A DNA stretch of 64,000 nucleotides from Beta vulgaris subsp. vulgaris. Taxonomy: Eukaryota > Streptophyta > Magnoliopsida > Caryophyllales > Amaranthaceae. The first letter of the stretch is position 1. Every line of letters begins with the position of its first letter. The notes under the pieces are model-generated. The model saw only the letters and a program-made list of their open reading frames with translations, made no database searches and had not been told where the DNA came from. The translations under genes and the position numbers were made by a program. The stretch lies in assembly GCF_026745355.1 (NCBI RefSeq), contig NC_079206.1:42083036-42147035 (forward strand), written 5' to 3'. This document shows positions 11,690 through 21,316 of this stretch, piece by piece.

Positions 11690-12440
11690 ATCTTAAGCAA
11701 AATTGATGGAGGAAGCTCACAATTCACCATACTCAATGCATCCAGGGGGAGATAAGTTGTATAAGGATTTGAAGAAGACTTTTTGGTGGTCAAACATGAA
11801 GAAAGAAGTTGCTGAATTTGTGGCTAAGTGTCTTACTTGTCAAAAGGTAAATTGAACATAAGAGACCTCAAGGGATGGTCCAACCTTTGGAAGTGCCTAG
11901 CTGGAAATGGGACTCTATCTCAATGGTTTTGTGGGAGCCTTGCCAAAAGTAAGAAAGGAAATGATACTATTTGGGTGGTAGTGGACCGTTTGACTAAGAC
12001 TACAATTTTTATACCAATGAAGAATACTTGGTCGATGGATCAATTGGCTATAGCCTATGTGAAGTTTGTAGTGAAGTATCATGGAGTACCAAAGGACATC
12101 ATCTCTGATCGAGATTCTAGGTTCTTATCGAACTTTTGGCAAAGTGTGCAAAAAGCAATGGGGATCAAGCTACTGATGAGTACCGCTTTTCACCCAGCTA
12201 CTGATGGGCAAAACTGAGAGAACTATTCAACATTGGAGACATGTTAAGATCTTGTGTAATGGAGTATCAAGGATCATGGGAAGATTACTTGGATTTGATT
12301 GAATTCTCCACACAACAGTCATCATGCAAGTATTGAATGGCCCGTTTGAAGCTTTGTATGCTCGAAAATGTCGAAGCCCGATATGTTGGAATGATATAAG
12401 TGAAACGATTGTACTTGGGCCAGAGTTTATCGAGGACACC
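11690..12440 (+). pseudogene. Tekay-1 integrase
   Basis: The zinc-binding end reads HPGGDKLYKDLKK..FWW and VAKCLTCQK (to about 11850). The core reads TIWVVVDRLTKTTIF (first D) and GVPKDIISDRDSRFLSNFW (second D), then STAFHPATDGQ at about 12178-12210. A frameshift right after DGQ removes the region that should carry the catalytic glutamate from this frame. C-terminal fragments continue in other frames, for example EALYARKCRSPICW at about 12350-12390. Confidence 0.85.
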
Positions 12441-12507
12441 GTGAAGCAAGTCAGGTTAATTCAGGAAAAGATACGAGCCACCCAGATCGAAGAAAAGCTA
12501 TGCCGAT

Positions 12508-12978
12508 TTGAAGAGGAGGGATGAGGAGTACGAGGTTGGAGAAAGCGTCTTACTCAAAGTTTCTCCGACAAAAGGGGTAATGAGGTTTGGAAAGAGAGGC
12601 AAGCTAAGCCCAAAGTACATTGGACCCTATAAAATTTTGACCAGGGTTGGCAAGGTGGCTTATCGTTTAGAGTTACCTAATGAGTTGAGCAAGGTACATA
12701 ATGTCTTTCATGTGTCACAATTGAAGAAGTATATTGCAGATTCTTCTCATGTGGTGCAGCCTGAATCTATCGAATTGGACGAGACCTTAACCTATGAGGA
12801 AAGACCGATTAAGATCCTAGATAGCAAAGTCCGTACTACTAGAAACAAGGATGTAAAGTTATTGAAAGTTCTTTGGTCCAATCACAAAACCGAGGAAGCG
12901 ACTTGGGAGGCTGAGGACGAAATGCGTAGAAAGTACCCAGAGTTGTTCATTGAGGTTAGTAGAGTTACGGGGGCGTAA
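12508..12978 (+). pseudogene. Tekay-1 integrase C-terminus with chromodomain
   Basis: An open frame of 156 codons. It opens with the GPY/F-type region ([38 protein letters not shown]). It ends in a chromodomain-like block: [37 protein letters not shown] and MRRKYPELF. In chromoviruses this domain binds histone marks and guides integration into heterochromatin. The stop is TAA at 12976-12978. This is the least damaged part of the element. Confidence 0.88.
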
Positions 12979-13149
12979 CTCCCTTTTTAAGGGGGTAGAA
13001 TGCATAGAGTTTCGCGCGCTTTTACATTCTTAGAGCATATAGAGTCGTTATATTGCATCTTACATGTGCATTCATAATTTTAGCATGAAAACAAATATTT
13101 TTAAAATCTTTGTAAGTTTCGGGACGAAACTTCTTTTAAGGGGGTAGAC
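12979..13149 (+). other. Tekay-1 3' UTR and polypurine tract
   Basis: Non-coding. It contains GGGACGAAACTTC, common before Tekay-type 3' LTRs, and a purine-rich end (AAGGGGGTAGAC, 13138-13149) abutting the LTR. Confidence 0.7.
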
Positions 13150-15648
13150 TATAATACCCCGTATTTTTAGGCATTTATTGAGATTATTTAAAACAATTTT
13201 AAATTTTATCTTCAAAACTCTTTTAAACTATTTTAAAATCACATTGGAGGGAATCATTTGGAGGGAAATATAGTTTGAATTTTAAAGGTTATTTTAGTAA
13301 TTTTTAACAATAGTTGCTCTTGTCATTATCTTATTTATTTAATTAATTATTAAACAAATATTTGATAAATAATTTTATAAAATCCAAAATTCATTTTTGG
13401 GTAATAAAATTAGATTATACACTTTAGTATGTAATTTTCGGAGTTTTTATAAGTGTTGTTTTGAAAAATCGCTTCTTTTAAATAAAATCGAAAATTTTAA
13501 ATATTTAAAATATTTTGTTAAATCTTATAAAATCAGATTTTTATGAGATTTATATTGAGTTAGAAAGTATGAGATTTTAATTGATTTGGGAAGATTTAAC
13601 GATCTCTTTAAAATCAAACAAAATTGATTTTTGAAAAGAATTTTTACAAATAAAGGGAAGAGTTCTTTTTTTTTTTTTTAAAGAAAAAGAAAAAAAAAAT
13701 TCTGCATTCCACAGCTGCTGCCGGCAGCTTGTAATGTTGCAAATTTTTTTATTATTATTCTTTTGCTCTAATTTTGATAATTTTGGAAAGTTTTACCTCT
13801 TTTCTACCCTAGTTTACACTATATATAAATACCCCTCTAACCCTTCACTTTCTCTTCACCAAAAAAATATTGAGAGTTCTTTATAAAGTTTTTACTAAAG
13901 TGAGTGGTCTCTTTGAGTAGTGTTAGTTTTTCACCGAGGAGTTTTAGCGGGAGGTTTTGTAAGTACTCTAATTTTTTTTTTTAAAAGTTGTTTTAATTCC
14001 TAGTTTTTGATCTTTTTGAGTTTTATAAAAACATGTTTTAATTGTTTGAGCATGAATCATGTCTATAATTAGTTAGTTTAGCATAATTTTCTTTTAGAGT
14101 TCATATATTGTTTATCATTTTGATTAGAACTAGTTTATACTCCCTCCGTTTCCTAAAGATCTTCCCTCTTTCCGTTTAAGGGTGTTTCCCAAAGATCTTC
14201 CCTCTTTTGCTTTATTCCTTATTTGGCAAAACAAATTTCCCTATTTACCCTCTCATGTCACTATCATATGGTCCACCATTACATTATTAATTCAATTTTA
14301 CTCCCTTTCTCTTTCCTACTTTAACCCCTTTTTATTTGTTTATTTATCTTAACCCCTTTTTCTCCCCTACTTTACTCACACCATGCCCCACACAACTTTA
14401 TTTTCCTTGATATCTGTAGGAACAGTAAGTGAAAAGATCTTTAGGAAACGGAGGGAGTAATTAATAGGAGGATTTCGTTCGTGAACATTCCCTTACTAGT
14501 TGATTTTCTTGTTTCGTGAATTATCAAGGTACGTTTACATGGCTTGATCTTTAATTATTATGTATACATTAGTTATGTGTGTTTGAGTATAAATTATATG
14601 AATTGGTATATGCAATTGGTTTAATCAAACCTTCTTATCATTTTGGCTAGATAAAATTAAAGCTTGTCTTTTCTCTTGCTTTGTTGACTCGAAGATATGC
14701 TAAACCAACCAAATATTGTTTTGTTTGTTTTAGAAAAGTAAATAAAGAATTCAGTTTGCATGTATAATCCATTTATTTTTTATGAAGGAATCGACTTTTG
14801 CAAATCAGTGGCCTTGAGTAACTCAAAAATATTAGCATGAGTTTTAGTTTTAAAAGTTTTAAATTATCTTTTTTTTTTTAATTCCCTATAATTAAGTTTG
14901 TTTATCATAATTCTTTATTTGAATTAAAGGAAAGGTTACCCCTATGTTATTCTTATTACAATTACCACTTGGCTTTGTTTAAGAAGAGTTCTTCCAAGTC
15001 CACTAGTTGGCATCAAGGTTACTCCAATGTCTTTGTATTCATAAAGGGATACTAACTTGGGGTGTGCACACTTAGGATCCGCGGATCAAGGAAAGGGGTT
15101 TAAGTTAAGTTCTTATATTATTATTTTCCACTTTTAATGGAATTATCAAAGGAGATATATTCTTTGGTGTTAACGTGAATTTAATAATGGAGTGATCTTA
15201 TCTTTTGTTATAACTAGAATTGTGAAATAAAGCATGTTTATTAAAGTATGTGAATTATATATTTACAAGTTTACAAGTCTTGCACGTAATTGTACTCAGT
15301 ATTTCAACTGACTCGTATTTCCATTTTGTTTTGGCTTTGCCATACTTTCCTTACGGGGAGTAGTTTGCAGGTCTATTGATGATTCATGATGCATGGGAGA
15401 AACCTTTTGGGATCATTAGAACTAGATCACTATTTTAGTAGTCTTTAGACTTTTCGTATTAGTATTGTGGTTTTTGGATAATAATATTATTTTTTTATAA
15501 ATAAAGTTAGAAGTTTCCGCTGCATATTTTGTGTATTAAGTTATAGTATTGATAAATATATTTATATTTGGTGGTAATACCCTTAAGTTTCTCCATGTAT
15601 TTTACGAAAGTATTAGTTTTTAAAGTAGAGAAATTTGGGGGTGTTACA
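13150..15648 (+). repeat. Tekay-1 3' LTR
   Basis: 2499 bp, aligning with the 5' LTR throughout. Its first dinucleotide is mutated (TA for TG) and it ends GTGTTACA. It differs mainly by small indels and by a 318-bp Stowaway insertion. The GATCCGCGGATC palindrome recurs at 15076-15087. Confidence 0.93.
14140..14457. mobile_element. Stowaway-type MITE
   Basis: 318 bp with perfect terminal inverted repeats of 22 bp, beginning CTCCCTCCGTTTCC and ending GGAAACGGAGGGAG. TA duplications flank it (14138-14139 and 14458-14459). The Tekay-1 5' LTR lacks it exactly, which gives the empty site. The termini are the classic plant Stowaway (Tc1/mariner-derived) consensus. It is non-autonomous and carries no ORF. 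Confidence 0.96.
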
Positions 15649-15856
15649 GAACACGTAAACTAGCCTCGGGGGTTGATCCGAGGAACGCCCCTCCGATGCC
15701 TAAGTCAGTATTTGGTCAAAGCCGGTAGCTCTCAAGTAGAATGTATTGGGATTCGTGAACGTACCTCATGACTCAGATCAACGGATTATTTATAGGGACC
15801 CGAGTAAACCCATGTCTGGGTTGGGCCCGATATTTGTGGGAGATATCCCTAAGAAT
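15649..15856 (-). repeat. Tat-1 left LTR, middle piece
   Basis: It continues the LTR after Tekay-1 and matches 26789-26970 of the right LTR. The last 25 bases (15832-15856), ending in the AAT duplication of the CACTA element, have no counterpart in the right LTR. Confidence 0.9.
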
Positions 15857-15900
15857 CACTAGTAGAATAAATGCTACTTGATGCGGTTAAAAAGTGTCCT

Positions 15901-16058
15901 ATTGCTGCGGTTTTGGGCGCGCAGCAATTAAGGGCGCAACAATAGGTATTAATAATATTGCTGCGGTTTCTCGAGAAAACCGCAGCAATATTTTGTAGTT
16001 AATAATAAAAAACTAGACATATTGCTGCGGTTTTTTTAGTGAAAACCGCAGCAATATG
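15901..16058. repeat. CACTA left subterminal hairpin repeats
   Basis: At least two long inverted repeats of the TTGCTGCGG word. One at 15954-15992 is centred on CTCGAG, with about 16-bp arms. A second lies at 16018-16058. A weaker copy lies at 15901-15928. The right end has counterparts at about 16998-17033, 17060-17096, 17137-17178 and 17210-17245. Confidence 0.8.
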
Positions 16059-16799
16059 TACTTGTATAGGCAAAAAAAAATTATTTTTTTTTGCATTTTG
16101 TCATCAAATTTGAAAAATAAAAATACTGAAAAAAATAAAACACAACAATTTCAAATTTGTCAATTAATTGAGATACCAGTTTCGAAACTAACATAATAAG
16201 AAAAGATACAAAAGAAAAGAGATTCAAAAGAAAAAATATCCAAAAACAGAAAAGATACACAAAATTCAAAACTATAAATGATACACAAAATCCAATAACA
16301 TCATATTGAATCTTAAAAAATAAAAATGCAGAAAAAAAAAAACAAAACAAAATCTGGAGATTGAACGAATTCAGCGCGGCCGACGAGCGAGTCTTCCAAG
16401 GGTCGAGTCTTCGCTTGGTGAACCGACGAAGAACGATAATGTTAATACCACAACTAAAACCTCCTCAACACTCGACAAATCGTAATCAACGCAACTAGAT
16501 CTGAAAACAAAATACAACAAATTGTAATCAACAACACACAAAAGCAAAAAACACAATCAACGCAAAAACTAAAAACCTAATCAAGATTTCTCACAATTGT
16601 AATCATCATCAACAAATAACATACCAGTTCAAGGCACCAAAGACGAAAAACAAGCGCCGACGATGAAAGCGGCGCGATAAACACAATTGTTGTTTTCTGG
16701 CGAGCGACGAACGAACGGTCGGCGACAGCCGATAGAACGAATGAAGGCTGATGGTCGATGGCGACCACGAAGGCTGGCGAACGACGTTCGAGCGATTGT

Positions 16800-16990
16800 G
16801 AGAAGACCGGAAGAAGAACGACTCTGAGAGGAGATGAGAGATGAGAAAGGAGAGAGGAAAGAGGAGAGAGGAGAGGAAGGGTGATGGGTGAAGAGAGAGA
16901 AATGAGATCTAAAGAGGAAGGACTAAGGAGCGATAGAGAGCGTGAGGAAACGACCTCTCGTATGTATTATAAAACCCTAATTTTTTTATC
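16800..16990 (-). promoter_or_regulatory. CT-rich leader and TATA-like region inside the CACTA element
   Basis: Read on the minus strand, a TAGGGTTTTATAATAC sequence near 16966-16981 is followed by about 120 bases of nearly pure pyrimidine (16800-16925). It looks like a plant core promoter and leader. It may be left over from the parental transposase gene or captured from a host gene. A short frame beginning near 16768 (minus) follows it but encodes nothing I recognise. Confidence 0.3.
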
Positions 16991-17275
16991 AGCTAATATT
17001 GCTGCGGTTTCCACGTAGGACCGCAACTTTATATTAAAATAATATTTTTTTAATATATTGCTGCGGTCCTACTTGGAAACCGCACCAATATTTGCTGTTC
17101 AAGGCCCCACTTTATTTTAAACAGTATCCGTTAGACAATATTGCTGCGGTTTTGGACGGGAACTGCATCAATATTGTCCATTTCAATTTTTTTTTTCTTT
17201 TTGCGTATTATATTGCTGCGTATAGGTAAAACCACAGCAATATCACCGCAACAAATAACATTTATTCTACTAGTG

Positions 17276-17464
17276 AATATTCCCTTAGGATATATTCTTA
17301 TCTTGTATCAAAAGTATATCTTTTAGGCCCGTAGGCACTGGTGAAGTGGATTGGATCAGGCCCATGCCCTTAGACTCAGACCAACATAATGTTGGCCGTG
17401 ATTGAACCGGTACAACCGTCAGGTTTAATTTAGACCGGTATGGAACTTAGTCAGCCCCCATACA
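17276..17464 (-). repeat. Tat-1 left LTR, inner piece
   Basis: After the CACTA element, 17320-17464 matches 26970-27114 of the right LTR and ends CCCCCATACA. The 41 bases at 17279-17319 are absent from the right LTR. Confidence 0.9.
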
Positions 17465-17722
17465 ACTAGGCCCCAAGCCGGTATGTCCAGTATGGACGTA
17501 TCCTGCTTAGTAGGTTTTAAACCGACATGGGTGATGCTGACTTGATTTTGATGAAGGAATGTGAAATGTTGGCCAGAGAATTTCAATCGTTGCCTCGGTC
17601 TGCGCACTTGCCTTTAGAGATCATCAGGATTGATTGCTTCACAGCTAGGTGGCACTTATCAACACGTGGCATGATTGGGACAGGAAGACGAAGAGTCGCT
17701 CGATCTTGACCGTAAATCCCTC

Positions 17723-17730
17723 TATAAATA
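17723..17730 (+). promoter_or_regulatory. TATA box of the Tat-1 antisense gene
   Basis: CTCTATAAATACC on the plus strand, followed by a CT-rich leader (CATTCTCTCTCTTGCG and similar) and the first ATG of the antisense gene at 17918. The spacing fits an RNA polymerase II promoter internal to the element, separate from the LTR promoter. Confidence 0.6.
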
Positions 17731-19201
17731 CCTTTTGTGCGCCCTCCGTTTCTCATTTCCCACATTCTCTCTCTTGCGATTGTGCTTATAACGGTCTTCT
17801 TCTCTCTACACTGCCCTTCAGTGCTCTTGACGGTTTTGCTCGATTTCTCCTTCCGGCCTCACGCTAGTTGTTGATTCCGGTGCATTTACTCCTTACATCA
17901 ATACTTCCAAGTATTTCATGACGGAGAGTGATGTAGATTCCGATAGTACCTCCATCAGGTCTGTTGAGGTTAATGATTCACCAGTAGTTAATCCTGCCCT
18001 GGAACTTAGGACCAACAGCCAAGATGACTGTAGTACTTCCGGTATGCAAGACATTGAGCCAGCAATTCATGCCTCACCCCTAGGGATGGTATTCGGGCAG
18101 GCTGAGGCTCTAGGACAATATGGGACCATGAGAGGTTTAGCTGAGCGCTCCCCTGAATTGTTTTCTCCCGGTAAGCCCCCGATACACAGATCAACTTTCG
18201 AGATTGGTGAGACTTCCAATAGACCTAGGCCCAGAGAGGCAACTGTGTGCCTGGTGCATTCAGATGCCGTGGAAAGTGTGGACAAACATCTAGAGGAATC
18301 GGACGAGGAATACACTACCCTAGAGGCTGAGGACAACTCTGACCGGGAAGATCCTCCAGAAATAATTCCCGAAGAGTCGGATGAAGAGGGCCTGGCGGAC
18401 CTATATATCCCACCTAGTGATGCCGGTAGCGCCGCTGTTTTTCAGTTAGATAGTAGCTGGGCCATTACCTGCCGGAAGAGCAAATTTCTTATTAAGGGGC
18501 CCAAGTATTTCGTCTTTCCTGAGGGGTACCGACTTGTACTCCCGGCTGAAGGGAGCCATGTGACCGATTGCCCTGCCGATCATGTGGCCATTTATGCCCA
18601 CATGCTTGAGTTTGGGATGAGGGTCCTCTAGACCCTTTTTTTGTTAAGGTTTTCAAGGCTTGGAATATTTGTCTGGCCCAACTGACCCCCCTTGGATGGC
18701 GTAATGTGATGGCTTATGCCTGGGTGGTCCGTTACAAGGGTTTTACGGAAACCTTAAATCTCTTCCGCAAGCTGCATTGGATTAAGGAAGATGGTTCTGC
18801 CAAGGGGAAAGGGGCCGGGAAGAAGAAGAGATCCCGGGACGATGAACTCGAGGGCCGGGGTGGATGGATGTCCTTGTACACAAGGGCTGGTAAATTGACA
18901 GTATATCCTAAATCGAGCTCCCTCAAGCTTTGGAGAGGCCGGTTTTTCTGGGTGCATGTACCCGACGACTTTCCCCTGAGGCGCCAATGGACCAAACCCC
19001 GCTCCCGGATGGAACATATAAGGGACAAGGGTTTAACTCGCCGGGAAAAGGCTGCGTTTGATTACTTTGCTTATGACTCCATTCCGGCCCTAAGAGGCAA
19101 GAAAAAGATACCGGTTCCCAAGTACTGGCTTCCCCACACCACTTATGTCTTTACCGACCCCGCCTTGTCGGCCTTAGGCTTCTGCCAGTCCAACCCATAT
19201 G

Positions 19202-19296
19202 GTGTGTTTATGCTTCTGCTTTGCTTTTTGTTTTTGCTATTGCTTTCTTGGAAGCGTACTAACAGTGATATCCCTCCTTGTTTTTCTTGTCTCCAG
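19202..19296 (+). other. Predicted intron 1 of the Tat-1 antisense gene
   Basis: 95 nt, GT at 19202 and AG at 19295-19296, U-rich. It contains a perfect TACTAAC branch-site consensus at 19257-19263, 33 nt before the acceptor. Removal joins CCATATG to GCCGAG and restores a frame reading GRDFLIREALVNSVAYKS. Confidence 0.7.
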
Positions 19297-19592
19297 GCCG
19301 AGATTTTCTAATACGTGAAGCTCTGGTAAATTCAGTTGCTTATAAATCTTAGCGTGCCCGGATTGAGATGCCGGACATTCTGAAGAAACGCTGGTCTCGC
19401 TCCCCAGTGAAGGACGGCGAGAAATTTGATCCGAAACTCAATGTTTTAGACGATGAATTGCTGCTCCTAGACCGTCCCTTGGAGGGCGGGAACCTGGGAT
19501 ACCGTATTTTAAAAGCTATGCAGCTTAAATACGATATTCCGACGGATGAGGTTTATACGCTTGCCACGACGCATACGCATAACTTGGCCTTG

Positions 19593-19687
19593 GTAGGTCT
19601 TTAAATTTTCCTTTTTTTGCTGCCTATTCATTGTATGATATCCGTCTTTTTCTTAATCTGACCTATTCATTGTTTTGCTGCATGCAG
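19593..19687 (+). other. Predicted intron 2 of the Tat-1 antisense gene
   Basis: 95 nt, GTAGGT donor at 19593 and TGCATGCAG acceptor ending at 19687, U-rich. Removal joins THTHNLAL to SAQSGKELCDFYR in phase 0 without a stop. Confidence 0.7.
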
Positions 19688-20329
19688 TCAGCCCAGTCTG
19701 GTAAGGAGCTTTGTGATTTCTACCGGTATTTCCAGAATTCGTATTTTAACGAAGTGAAAGATCACATAGAACTAGAAAGCCAGATGGCCGCTAAGGAACA
19801 AGAGCTTCTTTTGGCTAATACCGAGAAGAATGATGCTCTTGCAGCTGAGAGCAAGGCTGATGCCATCCTTGTCAAGGTGGTGGAGGGTCATTTCTTGGTC
19901 TTGTTCAATAAGGATGAGGAGATCCGGCTACTCCGGGAGCAGATCGCGGAAGCGAAGGAACTGGAGCGCGAGGCCGTTAAGGAATACCAGAAGGGTATGG
20001 ACTTTGTGAACCGCCTACTCAACCGGTACAATGGCGGTTGGTCTGCGGCCATGAGGTGTGTCCGACATACCTTCCCGTATTTCGACTGGTCCAAAATTGA
20101 AGAAGCCCACGTCCAGCTTGTTCATGGGCTACCGGTTGAGGGCGAAGTCATGGACCACGGTGTTTCCGAGGCCGACATTGCCAATGCGGATCCCAGGGCC
20201 GAGTTCGAAGAGGAGCAGGAAATTGTCAATGATGCTGCTAAAGTTGCCAACCTTGCTACCGGTCATGACAGACCGGAAGAGCAGGTGGTAGTTGTTGACG
20301 GTTATGAGGAGGAAGAGCCTGCCAAGTAG

Positions 20330-20719
20330 ACTTTTAGCTTCCCTCCTTACCCTTCTTGTACTGGGCCACTTTGTGGGTGGTATGCTTTTTGCTATCATAA
20401 TGTCTTTTCCTTAGGCTAGCCATATTATCTTTACCGTTCTGTTAGGCTGGTCGTTTGTTACCGATATACTTTTTTGGCAGTTGGCCTTATGTGGCCAGCT
20501 GCTTTAGGGCTGTAATGTTTTCTTTGGTCAATGAAGTAACTTTTTACCAACTACGATGTCGTTCTTGTTTCGTTTTAATTGCTTAATCAATTATGCCGCT
20601 AATTCTTCGCGGGTTAGTGACCGCTATCTCATTTTATTATTACAAGATAATTTAATAGTACGCGACTAACTTTATTCGGTAGATACGCGAAGTTTACTGA
20701 CTGATTTCACACTTTAATT
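20330..20719. other. Tat-1 spacer between antisense gene and hairpin array
   Basis: Non-coding. It probably holds the 3' end of the antisense transcript. No clear motif beyond general AT-richness. Confidence 0.4.
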
Positions 20720-21114
20720 CACTCAGCAGATCCACTAAGGTCATTGAGTGAGTGCTAATGTTTTATACTTTTTACCGGCAGATCCACGAAGGTCATTGAC
20801 CGGTTTAGAGTTCCGAGTAATTCAGCAGATCCACTAAGGTCATTGACTGATTAATCATGATCAATACATTATTTTAACCGGCAGATCCACAAAGGTCATT
20901 GACCGATTTGGCATTCTGATTAATTCAGCAGATCCACTAAGGTAATTGACTGATTAATCATGAATGATAATGTGTATGAACCGGCAGATCCATGAAGGTC
21001 ATTGACCGGTGTTGCACTTAAACCTATTCAGCAGATCCACAAAGGTCATTGATTGAACGATTAATAATGCTTATCAGCTTTTAGCCAGCGGATCCACGAA
21101 GGTCATTGACTGGC
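20720..21114. repeat. Array of eight hairpin repeats in the Tat-1 3' region
   Basis: Eight copies of a core close to CAGATCCACNAAGGTCATTGA begin at 20727, 20779, 20826, 20882, 20929, 20985, 21032 and 21089. Spacing is 52, then alternates 47/56/47/56/47/57, so the true unit is a dimer of about 103 bp. Each core is flanked by short inverted arms that differ between copies yet stay complementary: CACTCA/TGAGTG, ACCGG/CCGGT, TCAG/CTGA, TTCAG/TTGAA and GCCAG/CTGGC. Only the fourth copy has an unpaired change (CCGA). Tandem repeats in the 3' UTR are known for Tat elements. The covarying arms argue for a selected or templated structure. Confidence 0.85.
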
Positions 21115-21316
21115 AAGGTGAGACAATTAGAGAGTTGCGTGCAGAAGATGATCATTTTATTAAAATAAAACGGCTCTTCCCGGCTGTGCCGGATTTATGG
21201 CCTACAATTGTAAAAAACATGGATTAGAGCATAAAAATTAAATCTTACTGGCAACAATGCCTATTTTATTAACCATGCGTAGTATCTTTTAAGGACGTTG
21301 GCATTCCAGCTATTCT

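Larger units (their letters stand above)
4973..15648 (+). mobile_element. Tekay-1, full-length chromodomain Ty3/gypsy element
   Basis: Long LTRs at 4973-7115 and 13150-15648 enclose gag, protease, RT, RNase H, integrase and a C-terminal chromodomain in one direction, which is the chromovirus (Tekay/Del type) order. Five-base target duplications GAAGA and GAACA flank it. Comparison with the undisturbed right LTR of Tat-1 shows that the empty site reads straight through. The coding region has many frameshifts and stops. The LTRs are still very alike apart from small indels and one MITE. Confidence 0.93.
15857..17275. mobile_element. Non-autonomous CACTA (En/Spm-type) transposon
   Basis: 1419 bp. 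Termini CACTAGTAGAATAAATG and its exact reverse complement form a 17-bp inverted repeat. The 3-bp duplication AAT is present on both sides (15854-15856 and 17276-17278). Subterminal zones hold repeated TTGCTGCGGTTT words, mostly paired as inverted repeats. These are the usual transposase-binding arrangement of CACTA elements. There is no transposase ORF. The centre is AT-rich plus a polypurine stretch at about 16800-16925. Confidence 0.93.
17918..20329 (+). pseudogene. Tat-1 antisense gene, three predicted exons
   Basis: The gene is opposite to gag-pol, between pol and the element's 3' LTR. Exon 1 (17918-19201) has an acidic N-terminus (LEESDEEYTTLEAEDNSD). A frameshift near 18628 separates it from VFKAWNICLAQLTPLGWRN, GWMSLYTRAGKLTVYP and LWRGRFFWVHVPDDFPL, which resemble the plant 'putative gypsy type transposon' family. 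Exon 2 (19297-19592) and exon 3 (19688-20329) continue in frame if two GT-AG introns are removed. One stop (TAG, near 19352) lies in exon 2. Exon 3 has a likely coiled coil (ESQMAAKEQELLLA through LREQIAEAKELEREA) and an acidic tail. The role of such genes is unknown. Antisense ORFs at this site are known in Tat relatives. Confidence 0.75.

Noticed and set aside
16081..16768. Minus-strand open frames rich in F, L and V inside the CACTA element
   Set aside because: They are AT-rich low-complexity translation without family motifs. The element has no transposase.
18006..19028. Minus-strand frames opposite the Tat-1 antisense gene
   Set aside because: They are shadows of the plus-strand coding frame and show no domains.
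20720..21114. CRISPR-like array (short repeats with similar-sized spacers)
   Set aside because: Repeats are imperfect, spacers resemble one another and alternate in two types, and the array lies inside a plant retrotransposon. It is a tandem hairpin repeat.
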